Source: Fontimonas thermophila
GTDB lineage: Bacteria > Pseudomonadota > Gammaproteobacteria > Nevskiales > Nevskiaceae
Direction of reading: 5' to 3'
Length of the DNA: 64,000 nt
NCBI RefSeq assembly: GCF_900113085.1
Contig: NZ_FOOC01000002.1
Coordinates: 284,317-348,316 of the forward strand
A program made the translations under genes and the position numbers. The notes under the pieces are model-generated. The model saw nothing but the letters and a program-made list of their open reading frames with translations. It was not told where the DNA came from and did not search any database. Shown here one piece after another: positions 30,462-39,220 of the stretch. Every line of letters begins with the position of its first letter. Positions within the stretch are counted from its first letter, which is position 1.

Positions 30462-31133
30462 TCAATGTCCGAACAGATGATGCTGCAAGGCGTGTGGGCT
30501 CTGCGCGACCAGATCCGCACCCCAGGTTTCGATGGGCGCATTCTCTCCCAGATAACCCCAGGCTGCAGCGACGGTCGGCATGCCGGCGGCAACGCCGGCA
30601 ATGATGTCGCGCCGGTCGTCTCCGACATAGACACAGTCGCGGGGTGACAAGTCCAGCAGGGTGCAGGCGCGCAGCAAGCTGTCTGGCGCTGGCTTGGGAC
30701 ACGAGACCTCATCGGCACTGACGATGCAGGCGGCAAAGGCCGCAAGTCCGAGTGCCTCGAGCAGCGGGCGCGTGAGCCAACCAGGTTTGTTGGTGACCAC
30801 ACCCCAGCGCAGGCCTTCCACTCTGCATCGCTCAAGCAGGGTGGGGATACCATCGAAGGGCCGTGAATGTTCGGCGATATGCGCGCGATAGTACGTCAAG
30901 AAACATTCGCGCCGCGCATCGAATTCCGGATGCTCCGGGGTGATCGCCAAAGCCCGCGCCAGCAGGCCGCGTGCGCCGGCAGAGGCCACCGGCCGGTAGG
31001 CTTCAATCGGCAGTGGCGGAAGGCCGATACAGCTCCGCACGTGGTTGGCCGCCGCACCAAGATCGGGGGCGGTATCGACCAGCGTGCCGTCGAGATCGAA
31101 CAGCAGCGCGCGCATCGTATCCGCGACGATCAT
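30462..31133 (-). CDS. gph: Phosphoglycolate phosphatase, HAD family
   Basis: The 223-residue HAD-IA phosphatase has motif I DLDGTLVDTAPD, motif II VVTNKPGW, and motif III/IV CPKPAPDSLL with YVGDDRRDI. Gph removes the phosphate from 2-phosphoglycolate; some paralogues next to ubiG (MupP type) act on MurNAc-6-phosphate instead, and this sequence alone does not decide. The ATG at 31133 overlaps the ubiG stop as ATGA, which supports this start over an ATG six codons downstream. Confidence 0.87.
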   Translation of the reverse strand: MIVADTMRALLFDLDGTLVDTAPDLGAAANHVRSCIGLPPLPIEAYRPVASAGARGLLARALAITPEHPEFDARRECFLTYYRAHIAEHSRPFDGIPTLLERCRVEGLRWGVVTNKPGWLTRPLLEALGLAAFAACIVSADEVSCPKPAPDSLLRACTLLDLSPRDCVYVGDDRRDIIAGVAAGMPTVAAAWGYLGENAPIETWGADLVAQSPHALQHHLFGH

Positions 31134-31855
31134 GGGGCAGAGATCCCGGTATCGGGCTTGGCGCAGTACATCAAGTAATTGACATCGACGTCGTCGGCGA
31201 GGCTCGCCGCGCGCAGCAGGGGGTTGTAGCGCAGACCCTTGATTCCGCGCACCTCGAGACCGGCGGCACGGGCCCAGGCATCGAGCTCCGAGGGGCGGAT
31301 GAATTTTTCATATTGATGAGTCCCGCGCGGCACGATGTTGAGCAGATACTCCGCCCCCAGAATCATCATCGCGAACGACTTGGGATTGCGGTTGATCGTG
31401 GAGAACACGACCGTGCCTCCGGGGCGCACCAGTTGCGCACACGCCGCGACGACGGAGCGGGGGGCAGGCACGTGCTCGAGCATCTCCATGCAGCAGACGA
31501 CGTCGAAGGTCGCAGGCTGTTCCGATGCGAGGGCCTCGGCGGAGATCAGACGATACTCTGCTGCACAGCCAGTCTTTTGCGCATGCTGACGCGCGACCTC
31601 CAATGCGTCATGGGCAAGATCGATACCCAGAACCTGGGCGCCCTCGGCAACCAGGGCCTCGCTCAACAAACCGCCCCCGCAGCCGACATCGAGGACGCGC
31701 TTGCCCTTGAGTCCGCCCGCACAAGTCGCGACGTAACGCACGCGGGGAGGGTTGACCGCATGCAATGCGCCCATTGGCCCCTGCGGATCCCACCAGTGCG
31801 CGGCCAGCCGGTCGAATTTGGCGATTTCGCTCGGATCGACGTTCGAGGAGGTCAT
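31130..31855 (-). CDS. ubiG: Bifunctional ubiquinone O-methyltransferase UbiG
   Basis: UbiG carries out both O-methylation steps of ubiquinone biosynthesis using S-adenosylmethionine. The 241-residue protein has NVDPSEIAKFDRLAAHWWDP at the start and the SAM motif LDVGCGGGLLSEAL. Motif post I VLGIDLA and GGTVVFSTINRN follow. The ATG at 31855 overlaps the mtaD stop as ATGA. An upstream in-frame ATG seven codons earlier is less likely. Ubiquinone use fits an aerobic or facultative respirer. Confidence 0.95.
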   Translation of the reverse strand: MTSSNVDPSEIAKFDRLAAHWWDPQGPMGALHAVNPPRVRYVATCAGGLKGKRVLDVGCGGGLLSEALVAEGAQVLGIDLAHDALEVARQHAQKTGCAAEYRLISAEALASEQPATFDVVCCMEMLEHVPAPRSVVAACAQLVRPGGTVVFSTINRNPKSFAMMILGAEYLLNIVPRGTHQYEKFIRPSELDAWARAAGLEVRGIKGLRYNPLLRAASLADDVDVNYLMYCAKPDTGISAP

Positions 31856-33165
31856 GGCTTGATCTTCTGCCGCCATTCAGCCGCACGACTCAGTGCGGCG
31901 GTTTCGTCGAGTGTCAGCAGCATGCGATCGCGCATCAGCGCGCGCCCGGCCACCCAGACATCGGTGACCTGTTCACGGCTTGCGGCATACACCAGCTGCG
32001 ACAGGACGTTGTAAACCGGCTGCGTCGGTGCCGCGCTCAAATCGATCGCGATGAAATCGGCCGACTTGCCGGCGGTGAGCGAGCCGATTTCATGCTCGAG
32101 CCCGAGCGCGCGCGCGCCATCGAGTGTCGCCATTTGCAACGCCCGTGCTGCCGGCAAGGTCTGCGGATCTCCGGCAACGGCCTTGGCCAGCAGCGCGGCG
32201 CTGCGCATTTCGCCGAGCAGATCAAGATCGTTATTGCTGGCAGCCCCGTCGGTACCGAGCGCGACGTTGACGCCCGCTTTGAGCAGTCGGCCGACCGGAG
32301 CGAAACCGCTGGCGAGCTTGAGGTTCGATTCGGGACAGTGCACGACATGCACGCCGTACTCCGCGGCCTGCGCGATTTCCTCGTCGCTGAGCTGGGTCAT
32401 GTGTACGGCGATGAAGTCGGGGCCGAGCAGTTCCAGATCGCGCAGGCGCTGCCAGGGCCGTTTGCCGGTGGCCTCGACGGCCATCGCCACCTCACCCGCG
32501 GTCTCATGTACATGCATGTGGATGCCGATGCCCAGTTCGTTGGCGTATTTGCGGATCTTCAGCAAAGGGGCATCGGAGACCGTGTACGGCGCATGCGGTG
32601 CAAAAATCGTACGCACCAGCGGCGTGTGCTTGAAGGCGTCGTGCAGCTCAAGCCCCTTGTGGAGATATTCGTCTGCATCGCGCGCCCAGGCCGTGGGGAA
32701 ATCGAGTGCGATCAGACCGACGGTGACCCGCAGTCCGACCTCGACCGCGACACGGGCGGTTGTGTCCGGGAAAAAATACATGTCGTTCACGCAGGTCGTG
32801 CCGCTGCGGATCATCTCGGCGAAAGCCAGACGCACGCCGTCGGCGCAGAACGGCGGACTCACGTGCGCACCCTCGGCCGGCCAGATGTGGTCGCGCAGCC
32901 AGTCCATCAGGGGCAAATCGTCGGCGATACCGCGCAAAAGACTCATCGCCGCGTGGGTGTGCGCATTGACGAAGCCGGGCAGCACGGCATGGTGAGGCAG
33001 ATCGAGCCGTTGGCGCGGCTGATACTGGGATAAGGCCATGTCGAGCGGCGCACAGGCGACGATGCGGCCGGCATCGACGATCAGGGCGTGATGCTCGAGC
33101 ACGGCACCGGCAGGCTCGATCGGCACCAGCCAGCGTGGCGCGACCAGCAGATCGACGGGCAGCAT
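31852..33165 (-). CDS. mtaD: 5-methylthioadenosine/S-adenosylhomocysteine deaminase
   Basis: The 437-residue amidohydrolase (TRZ/ATZ family) has the metal motif NAHTHAAMSLLRG and HMHVHETAGE. Metal and catalytic residues continue in VVHCPESNLKLASG and GTDGAASNNDLDLL. The family deaminates methylthioadenosine or SAH. It is divergent from mtnA across 50 bases. Deamination of methylthioadenosine to methylthioinosine, phosphorolysis, and then isomerisation by MtnA form a known alternative methionine salvage route in pseudomonads; a methylthioinosine phosphorylase is not in the window. Confidence 0.9.
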   Translation of the reverse strand: MLPVDLLVAPRWLVPIEPAGAVLEHHALIVDAGRIVACAPLDMALSQYQPRQRLDLPHHAVLPGFVNAHTHAAMSLLRGIADDLPLMDWLRDHIWPAEGAHVSPPFCADGVRLAFAEMIRSGTTCVNDMYFFPDTTARVAVEVGLRVTVGLIALDFPTAWARDADEYLHKGLELHDAFKHTPLVRTIFAPHAPYTVSDAPLLKIRKYANELGIGIHMHVHETAGEVAMAVEATGKRPWQRLRDLELLGPDFIAVHMTQLSDEEIAQAAEYGVHVVHCPESNLKLASGFAPVGRLLKAGVNVALGTDGAASNNDLDLLGEMRSAALLAKAVAGDPQTLPAARALQMATLDGARALGLEHEIGSLTAGKSADFIAIDLSAAPTQPVYNVLSQLVYAASREQVTDVWVAGRALMRDRMLLTLDETAALSRAAEWRQKIKP

Positions 33166-33181
33166 GACAAATCCGGATCAG

Positions 33182-33202
33182 TAGAATGGCGCGGCCATTC
33201 TA
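33182..33202. promoter_or_regulatory. 9-bp perfect inverted repeat between mtaD and mtnA
   Basis: TAGAATGGC (33182-33190) and GCCATTCTA (33194-33202) form a perfect inverted repeat with spacer GCG, inside the 50-base divergent gap. Each arm carries TAGAAT, a good -10 hexamer, on its own strand. It may be an operator or two face-to-face promoters. No strong -35 is visible on either side. Confidence 0.45.
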
Positions 33203-33215
33203 GCCGAGGCTTTCC

Positions 33216-34241
33216 ATGTCATCCGTGCAACCCATCGTGTGGAAAGATGGACGCCTGCGTCTGCTCGACCAGCGCAGCCTTCCGCATGCCGTGTGCTGGC
33301 TCGAATGCACCCGCGCGGAAGAAGTCGCCGAGGCCATCCATGCGATGGCCGTGCGCGGTGCGCCGGCGATCGGCATCGCGGCTGCTTACGGTTTGGTGTT
33401 GGCGGTGCGACGCGATCCCGAGGCGTTCGACCGCGCATATGCGCTGCTCGCCGCATCGCGGCCGACCGCGGTCAACCTGCGCTGGGCGCTGGAGCGCATG
33501 CGCAAGCTGTGGCAGCAAACGCAACACGTGGCGCACCTGGAAGCCGAGGCCGTGCGGATCCACGACGAGGATCTGGCGCAGAACTTGCGGATCGGCGAGC
33601 TCGGCGCGGCGCTGCTCCCGGAGCAGGCCCGTGTGCTGACCCACTGCAACACCGGCGCGCTGGCAACCGGTGGGCATGGCACAGCGCTCGGCATCATTCG
33701 CACGGCGCACGCCCAGAGCCGCATTGCGATGGTTTACCACACCGAAACGCGACCCTGGCTACAGGGCGCACGACTGACGGCATGGGAGCTGCAGCAGGAG
33801 GGCATTGCGTCGCGCCTGATCGCCGACGGCGCTGCAGCGCATCTGATGGCACGTGAAAAAATCGACTGGGTGATCGTCGGCGCCGACCGCATCGCGGCCA
33901 ATGGCGATACCGCGAACAAAATCGGTACTTATGCACTCGCCATCGCCGCCCGGCACCACGGCGTGCGCGTCATGGTGGCAGCGCCCAGCAGCACGTTCGA
34001 TCTGCGTTGCGCATCCGGATCGGAAATTCCGATCGAAGAGCGGCCCGCCAGCGAACTCACCGAATTCCGGGGCTTGGCCGTGGCGCCGGCCGGCTCGTCG
34101 GCATTCAATCCGGTGTTCGACGTGACCCCGGCGACGCTCATCGATGCCATTGTCTGCGAGCGCGGCGTCATCCTCGCTCCAACCGCCGACAAATTGGCGC
34201 GGCTGCTGGCGCAAGACGCGACGCAAGCTGGTGTTTCTTGA
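33216..34241 (+). CDS. mtnA: S-methyl-5-thioribose-1-phosphate isomerase
   Basis: MtnA converts methylthioribose-1-phosphate to methylthioribulose-1-phosphate in methionine salvage. The 341-residue protein, of the eIF-2B alpha-like fold, has [13 protein letters not shown] and [18 protein letters not shown], with the catalytic cysteine region. [21 protein letters not shown] is represented by its [10 protein letters not shown] core with the catalytic Asp. GAGG lies 6 bases before the ATG. No mtnB/C/D genes follow; tRNA genes come next. The promoter for tRNA-Gly overlaps its stop. Confidence 0.95.
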   Translation: MSSVQPIVWKDGRLRLLDQRSLPHAVCWLECTRAEEVAEAIHAMAVRGAPAIGIAAAYGLVLAVRRDPEAFDRAYALLAASRPTAVNLRWALERMRKLWQQTQHVAHLEAEAVRIHDEDLAQNLRIGELGAALLPEQARVLTHCNTGALATGGHGTALGIIRTAHAQSRIAMVYHTETRPWLQGARLTAWELQQEGIASRLIADGAAAHLMAREKIDWVIVGADRIAANGDTANKIGTYALAIAARHHGVRVMVAAPSSTFDLRCASGSEIPIEERPASELTEFRGLAVAPAGSSAFNPVFDVTPATLIDAIVCERGVILAPTADKLARLLAQDATQAGVS

Positions 34242-34265
34242 CTTCGTCTCTGCTGTCTCTACAAT
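34238..34265 (+). promoter_or_regulatory. Promoter of tRNA-Gly
   Basis: TTGACT (34238-34243) and TACAAT (34260-34265) are separated by 16 bases, 11 bases before the mature tRNA 5' end. The -35 overlaps the mtnA stop codon. Confidence 0.65.
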
Positions 34266-34276
34266 ACGCGCCTCAC

Positions 34277-34352
34277 GCGGGAATAGCTCAGTTGGTAGAG
34301 CGCAACCTTGCCAAGGTTGAGGTCGCGAGTTCGAGCCTCGTTTCCCGCTCCA
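34277..34352 (+). tRNA. tRNA-Gly (anticodon GCC)
   Basis: A 76-base cloverleaf including an encoded CCA end. The acceptor stem GCGGGAA pairs with TTCCCGC. The D-arm contains AGCTCAGTTGGTAGAGC, the anticodon loop is CTTGCCAAG with GCC, and the T-arm has GTTCGAGCC. It is followed by its own terminator. Confidence 0.97.
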
Positions 34353-34361
34353 GCTTCTTGC

Positions 34362-34391
34362 AAACCCCGCTGGTCATCCACGGGGTTTTTT
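34362..34391 (+). terminator. Rho-independent terminator after tRNA-Gly
   Basis: AAACCCCG (34362-34369) pairs with CGGGGTTT (34381-34388) and is followed by further T residues to 34391. It ends the transcript 10 bases after the tRNA CCA. Confidence 0.85.
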
Positions 34392-34456
34392 AGTCTTGCG
34401 GCGCCATCGTCCGGTCGCACCGGCGACTGTTAGAATCGCGCCCAACGGTCTACTGA

Positions 34457-34530
34457 GGCTAGGTGGCAGAGTGGTTATGCAGCGGACTGCAAATCCGCGT
34501 ACGCCGGTTCAATTCCGACCCTAGCCTCCA
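34457..34530 (+). tRNA. tRNA-Cys (anticodon GCA)
   Basis: A 74-base cloverleaf with encoded CCA. The acceptor stem GGCTAGG pairs with CCTAGCC, the anticodon loop in GGACTGCAAATCC gives GCA, and the T-arm has GGTTCAATTCC. TAGAAT about 23 bases upstream may be its -10, but no matching -35 is seen. Confidence 0.96.
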
Positions 34531-34561
34531 TCTCTCTGACCCGCCACCTGCTTGCGCGATC

Positions 34562-34585
34562 AAACCTGCCCGATGGGACAGGTTT
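34562..34585. terminator. Bidirectional stem-loop between tRNA-Cys and the lipoprotein gene
   Basis: AAACCTGCCC (34562-34571) pairs with GGGaCAGGTTT (34575-34585) with a one-base bulge and loop GAT. The T-rich 3' arm on either strand could stop tRNA-Cys and the converging lipoprotein transcript. No long extra T tract follows, so efficiency is uncertain. Confidence 0.5.
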
Positions 34586-34596
34586 GTATGTTCCGC

Positions 34597-37482
34597 TCAG
34601 GGAGCAAACGCACCCACCGGGGGTGCGGGGCGAAGAATCGGACGATCCGGCATTTTCAGGCCATGAGCGCGGATCGCTGCACTGGCTGCTTCGGTGCGCT
34701 GCCAGGTTTGCAAGTAGGCCTCTGCAGAATTGTAGAGGTGCTGGATATGGTCCGGCCGACCCTCCAGGCGAATCTCCTGGATATAGTCGCTGAGCATGCC
34801 ATAGTGAGCATTGCCGTCCAGATCCTCGCTCCAAGTGCGCCTGACGACACCATCTACATCACGGCTGCTCGGCTGGTCGAACCGCACCGGTTCGACGTTT
34901 GCAAAGCCTGGCAACGAATCGAAGGGCGGGCCTTCGAACAGGACGAACGGATAAACGACTTCCTTGCCCGCGATGTCTCCACCACGAGGACGGCTCTGTG
35001 CCGACAGGCCGTTCGTGTCGGTGCCATAGCCGAAACCGAACAGCAAACGTTCGGACGGAGCGCGACCGGCCATTGCCGCCTCATAGATTTGTAAAGTTTC
35101 ATCCATGTCCGCCCGGAAACCGCGGCTGGATCCATTGCTCGGGTAAAGAAAACCGCCGTTGCGCAATAGTCGCGTGGCCTGATCGATCGTCGTCCCGCCG
35201 AATGTTCCGTGGGTCGATACCAGCGGGTAGACCGGTGTTTGCGCTTCAGTGAGTTCCAGGAGTTGGGTCTTCATACCGACTTCCATGTGATCCCAGTCGA
35301 GGATGAAGCCCATTTCCATCATCTTGCCGTAGGTGTACAAACCGATCGGCGTCATCCAGCGTGCATTGCACTGCGGCACGCCGGCCGGATAGCACGGCGT
35401 TGGTCCGCCGGAACGGCCATCCTGACCCATCGGGGTGCACAGCGGGGGCGACAAATAGTTCTGTATCGCGCCGCCCGAATTGCCCCATAGATATCCGCTG
35501 AATCCGGGGGTCTCGCCTTCGACGGGGCAGTCATAAGTCGTCCACCATTCCCCAGTGGGTGTCTCGCTCTCGGGCAGATTTTCGAGAAACCGCTGTAGTA
35601 GCTCCGGATCGAGTCCATCGCTCAAGAGCGCAACCAGCGATGCGACATCGCCCGAGGGAATACCCCCCGTATCCTCGCGGTTGCCGAGGTTGAGGATCAT
35701 CCCATCGAAAATGCCGTTACCACCGAAGGCGTTGTCGAATTCGTGGATCGAGATGATCTGACGTACACCCCATCCGTACAGCCGCTGCATCTGGGTAAGA
35801 ATGGAATTGGGTTTGCCCTCCTCCATCGTGCATGTGTACGAATTTTCGATACCACCCTTGCCGGTTTCTTCGAAAGGACGCTCGGTGCGCAGCGGACTAT
35901 AGTTGACCTTGCAGTTGAACAGCTCAGAAATCTCGATCCCGAGCACGACGGCGATGTGTCCTTGCTCGATGACTGCACGGGCTTCGGCGGCGTTGTGAAC
36001 GATCTGGAAAAAGCCCTTACCGCGTCCGCCATACTGTGCGTCGATATAGTCTTGCATGCCGTACATCGTGCCAACCTGCTGACCAGCGGTATTCATCGAA
36101 TTGCAATCGCGTAACGGATCGCCCGTTGCATTACGCTGCAGCTCGCATAGCGTTTCGTTATCGACGAGATCGTTGACGACGACACGCAAGCCACCGGCCC
36201 AGGCACGCTCCAGCCATTTCCAGTAGATGGCCTCATGGGTGAGGTTGTCGCGACTGGGCCATTCAGTGAATGTTGGCCAGCCGTCGGTCGCATGGCCATC
36301 GACATCCTGGGTATAGACACCACCGAGCAGATCGAGCTCCCCATCGGGACCGTGCTGCGCGCTGCAGTTACCGAGAGCATGTTCGACACCGAACTTGTGG
36401 TAAGGCAGACCCCAGTGCGCCCCTCCCAAAAAGGTCGTGGCACTGATATGTACGTGAACGTCGGCATGGCCGAGCACAGAACCATCCGGCTGCGTACCGC
36501 GGAACGGCGTGCCGCTAAAATCACTCGAGGCCTCGGGGTAGATTGCACAGCCGGTGGTCGGTTCGAAGCTGAAGCTCTGGTATCTCGGGTCCGCACTGGG
36601 CGGTGACAGTGCCAAAGCGCCGGTCGTCGGATCGACCCCCAGCTTCGCCTGCCGTGCGTCCGAGCCAAGCGTGAATTCAGAAAATTCCAGTTCCGGATCG
36701 ATGAAGTTGTGGTATCGCGCCACTTCTTCGGCAGTGGGCTCGCGATTGAACGTCGGAGTCGGCGGGTAGGGTGTCGTGTCACCCACGCCCAGAACCGTCC
36801 ACTCGGCATCATCGGTCGCGGCTGCACTGGCTACATGTGTCAACGCCGGAGCATCGCCGACGCTCATCAGCTGACGGTTGCGGTTGTAGAGCGCGTATTT
36901 GCCCAAAGCCGTGGGCTTGAGAAAGAACGGTTCCGCTGCCGTGATGTCTGTGGCCGTCGCGGCATAGCCCGAAGCGTTACGCACGACATAGTTGCCGGTG
37001 CCATTGGCCTTGATTGCCCAGCAGGCGTTGTTCAATGCATAACGAGTGCGCTTGGCAGCCTGCAGATCAGTCTCATCGGTATCGGCCGCGTCATGACATC
37101 CGGGGTCGGTTGGAAAGTCGGCCTTGCCGTCACCGTCATTGTCCAGGCCGTCGGCACAGGCGGGTGGGGGGATCGGATCGGCTTCGTCGGAATCGGCAGC
37201 GGCGGTGCATCCCGGATCGGTCGGGAAATCGGTCTTGCCGTCACCGTCATTGTCCAGTCCATCGGCACAGGCCGGAGGGCGGGGTGGCTCGGCCTCGCTG
37301 GTATCGGACGCACTCGCGCAACCCGGATCGGCAGGGAAATCGACCAGGGAATCACCATCGTTGTCGCTGCCATCGGCGCACTGGGCGACGGTCCGTGTGG
37401 CGTCACGTTCATCATTTCCGGAACATGCGCCGAGCATTAAAGCCGCAATGACCATCGGTACTGCAGTCAGTTGCTGCAACAT
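34597..37482 (-). CDS. Large lipoprotein with calcium-type Asp repeats and an M19 dipeptidase-like domain
   Basis: The 961-residue protein starts with a lipoprotein signal (ALMLGAC, modified Cys20) and three tandem 37-residue repeats of the form CADGxDNDGDGxxDFPxDPGC (residues 35-139), which resemble calcium-binding thrombospondin-type-3 repeats. The rest (about 240-940) looks like a distant peptidase M19/amidohydrolase barrel. Possible metal ligands are HVH near 344, GIEISE near 516, LDWDHMEVG near 731 and VSTHG near 757, in the order of M19 dipeptidases. The start at 37482 is chosen because GGAGGAG lies directly upstream and the signal begins there. It is divergent from a membrane protein gene. 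Substrate and function are unknown. Confidence 0.7.
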   Translation of the reverse strand: MLQQLTAVPMVIAALMLGACSGNDERDATRTVAQCADGSDNDGDSLVDFPADPGCASASDTSEAEPPRPPACADGLDNDGDGKTDFPTDPGCTAAADSDEADPIPPPACADGLDNDGDGKADFPTDPGCHDAADTDETDLQAAKRTRYALNNACWAIKANGTGNYVVRNASGYAATATDITAAEPFFLKPTALGKYALYNRNRQLMSVGDAPALTHVASAAATDDAEWTVLGVGDTTPYPPTPTFNREPTAEEVARYHNFIDPELEFSEFTLGSDARQAKLGVDPTTGALALSPPSADPRYQSFSFEPTTGCAIYPEASSDFSGTPFRGTQPDGSVLGHADVHVHISATTFLGGAHWGLPYHKFGVEHALGNCSAQHGPDGELDLLGGVYTQDVDGHATDGWPTFTEWPSRDNLTHEAIYWKWLERAWAGGLRVVVNDLVDNETLCELQRNATGDPLRDCNSMNTAGQQVGTMYGMQDYIDAQYGGRGKGFFQIVHNAAEARAVIEQGHIAVVLGIEISELFNCKVNYSPLRTERPFEETGKGGIENSYTCTMEEGKPNSILTQMQRLYGWGVRQIISIHEFDNAFGGNGIFDGMILNLGNREDTGGIPSGDVASLVALLSDGLDPELLQRFLENLPESETPTGEWWTTYDCPVEGETPGFSGYLWGNSGGAIQNYLSPPLCTPMGQDGRSGGPTPCYPAGVPQCNARWMTPIGLYTYGKMMEMGFILDWDHMEVGMKTQLLELTEAQTPVYPLVSTHGTFGGTTIDQATRLLRNGGFLYPSNGSSRGFRADMDETLQIYEAAMAGRAPSERLLFGFGYGTDTNGLSAQSRPRGGDIAGKEVVYPFVLFEGPPFDSLPGFANVEPVRFDQPSSRDVDGVVRRTWSEDLDGNAHYGMLSDYIQEIRLEGRPDHIQHLYNSAEAYLQTWQRTEAASAAIRAHGLKMPDRPILRPAPPVGAFAP
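37066..37380 (-). repeat. Three tandem 111-bp coding repeats in the lipoprotein gene
   Basis: Three consecutive copies of a 37-codon unit (the last copy shorter) encode the CADGxDNDGDG...DPGC repeats. The second and third copies are nearly identical and the first is more diverged, consistent with recent in-frame duplication. Each unit has the D-x-D-x-D-G pattern of calcium-binding loops and two cysteines. Confidence 0.85.
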
Positions 37483-37620
37483 GGCTCCTCCAGTATCCAC
37501 ATTCATGAGCGCTCGGCATACGTAGGCCGGTCATGAAAAGCAGCGTAATACGGTCGACACGCCCCGTATATAGTAAAAACCAGCAAGAACCCGACTACAT
37601 CGCTGCCCCTTGTCGCCGTG

Positions 37621-39078
37621 ATGCGGCCATCCCCGTTACCGAATGTCCTAACCGCGGCAAGTATTTTGCTGCCCACAGCATGTTTTGCGCACTCTTTCGG
37701 CAGCAGTTTCAATCTGCCGGTTCCGTTCTGGCTCTATGCGTGGGGCTCTGTCGCGGCATTGGTCGCTTCGTTCGTCGTGTCGGGCTACTTCTCCAGATCC
37801 ACACTCCCGAAGCACTACGGCATCTCCCGCGCGGAGACGGAACGGCACAGCGGTCTTCCCATCCCGATCTTGCCGCTGCGCATCCTCAGTGTGGGCCTGT
37901 TCGCGCTGTGTATCGCGACAGGCCTGCTTGGGACGACGAACCCATACGCGAACTTCAACATGACGTTCTTCTGGATCGCCTTTGTGTTGGGAATGACCTA
38001 CGTGACGGCGCTCCTCGGCAATCTCTATGCGATCGTCAACCCCTGGCAGGCACTCTGCGCGGCGGTCGGCCAACGATGCCCGCGTTACCGACAAGGCCTG
38101 TTTCGCTACCCGCAATCGTGGGGACATTGGCCGGCATTTGCATTGTATGGTGGGTTCATCTGGATCGAACTGTACGGCGAAACTCAGCCATATTCGTTGG
38201 CCTTGATCCTACTTGGCTACAGCGCACTGAATATCGTTGGGGCAGGTGTGTTCGGTCTGCGTGACTGGTTCCGTCACTGCGAGTTCTTCGGATTGTTCTT
38301 CCGCCTCATCGCTCTTCTTGCTCCGTTCGAAATCGCGCTAGCGGACGGTGGGTATCGCATACGCCGCAGAACACCCTTCGCAGCCATCGTCGAGAGTCGT
38401 GCCGACGATTTCGGTGTGCTCGCGTTCTTGCTGTTCATGCTGTCATCGACTGCATTCGATGGCTTATCCGAGACAGTGGCGTGGCACCGTTGGTTCTGGG
38501 TCGATCTGTATCATGCACTCCTTCAGAAGTACGTGGGGCGCAACCCGCTTGCGGCATTTCCGGCAATGCGCGAATTGTTCAGCGTGTGGGGAGCGTTCTG
38601 GCTGTTCGCCTCATCGTTCGTTTACCTGGCGATTTATGGGGGCTTCATCTGGTTACAGCGCCTGATCGTCGCGCCACCGGCAGGTACTAAGGAACTTGCG
38701 CTGCGTTTTGCTCCGACGCTGCTACCGATCGCACTGGCATATCACGTGACGCACTATTACACGCTGATCCAGACGCAGGGGGTCAAGCTCATCAGCCTCG
38801 TTTCCGATCCTTTCGGTCGCGGGTGGAATCTGTTTGGAACCGCGCATTGGTTGCAGCATACAATCATCCCCGATGCCATCACTGTCTGGCACGTACAAGT
38901 CATCCTGATCGTTGTCGGACACGGCATCAGCGTCTATCTCGCGCACCGTGTAGCGTTGTGCGTATTCGGCAACGTCCGTGCAGCCATGATCAGTCAGCTG
39001 CCGATGCTGGCACTGATGTTGCTGTTTACGGTCGGTGGGTTATGGATTCTGGCCCAGCCACTGGCCGGTCCGGGGTGA
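37621..39078 (+). CDS. Polytopic membrane protein, FedB/fenitrothion-hydrolase-like family
   Basis: The roughly 485-residue protein has a short cleavable-looking signal ending in CFAHSFG and about ten to twelve membrane helices. The N-terminus (AHSFGSSFNLPVPFWLYAWG) and the NPWQAL segment resemble membrane proteins annotated as fenitrothion hydrolase subunits in many bacteria; that name comes from one degrader and the native role is unknown. His residues in VTHYYTLIQTQG and GHGISVYLAHR could bind metal. GTG (37618) and ATG (37621) are adjacent possible starts and neither has a clear ribosome site. It is divergent from the lipoprotein gene across about 140 bases and followed by tRNA-Leu. Confidence 0.6.
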   Translation: MRPSPLPNVLTAASILLPTACFAHSFGSSFNLPVPFWLYAWGSVAALVASFVVSGYFSRSTLPKHYGISRAETERHSGLPIPILPLRILSVGLFALCIATGLLGTTNPYANFNMTFFWIAFVLGMTYVTALLGNLYAIVNPWQALCAAVGQRCPRYRQGLFRYPQSWGHWPAFALYGGFIWIELYGETQPYSLALILLGYSALNIVGAGVFGLRDWFRHCEFFGLFFRLIALLAPFEIALADGGYRIRRRTPFAAIVESRADDFGVLAFLLFMLSSTAFDGLSETVAWHRWFWVDLYHALLQKYVGRNPLAAFPAMRELFSVWGAFWLFASSFVYLAIYGGFIWLQRLIVAPPAGTKELALRFAPTLLPIALAYHVTHYYTLIQTQGVKLISLVSDPFGRGWNLFGTAHWLQHTIIPDAITVWHVQVILIVVGHGISVYLAHRVALCVFGNVRAAMISQLPMLALMLLFTVGGLWILAQPLAGPG

Positions 39079-39122
39079 AACCGCCGCGGGCAATTGGCTA
39101 CCATCTGCATCTTCCCGCACCT

Positions 39123-39207
39123 GCGACCGTGGCGAAATAGGTAGACGCAGCGGACTTAAAATCCGCAGCCGCAAGGCATGCCGGTTCGATTCCGGCCGGT
39201 CGCACCA
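39123..39207 (+). tRNA. tRNA-Leu (anticodon TAA)
   Basis: An 85-base class II tRNA with encoded CCA. The acceptor stem GCGACCG pairs with CGGTCGC, the anticodon loop CTTAAAA reads TAA, a long variable arm (GCCGCAAGGC) follows, and the T-arm has GGTTCGATTCC. Confidence 0.97.
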
Positions 39208-39220
39208 GATCAGTCAACGA

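Noticed and set aside
31765..33033. 422-codon plus-strand frame opposite mtaD
   Set aside because: mtaD carries a full set of amidohydrolase motifs; the opposite frame has none.
34463..34834. Small open frames across tRNA-Cys and the lipoprotein 3' end
   Set aside because: They cover a complete tRNA cloverleaf and the 3' end of a well-supported gene.
37066..37380. CRISPR-like or non-coding tandem repeats
   Set aside because: Repeats are in frame, 111 bp long, contiguous without spacers and encode a clear peptide motif inside the lipoprotein.
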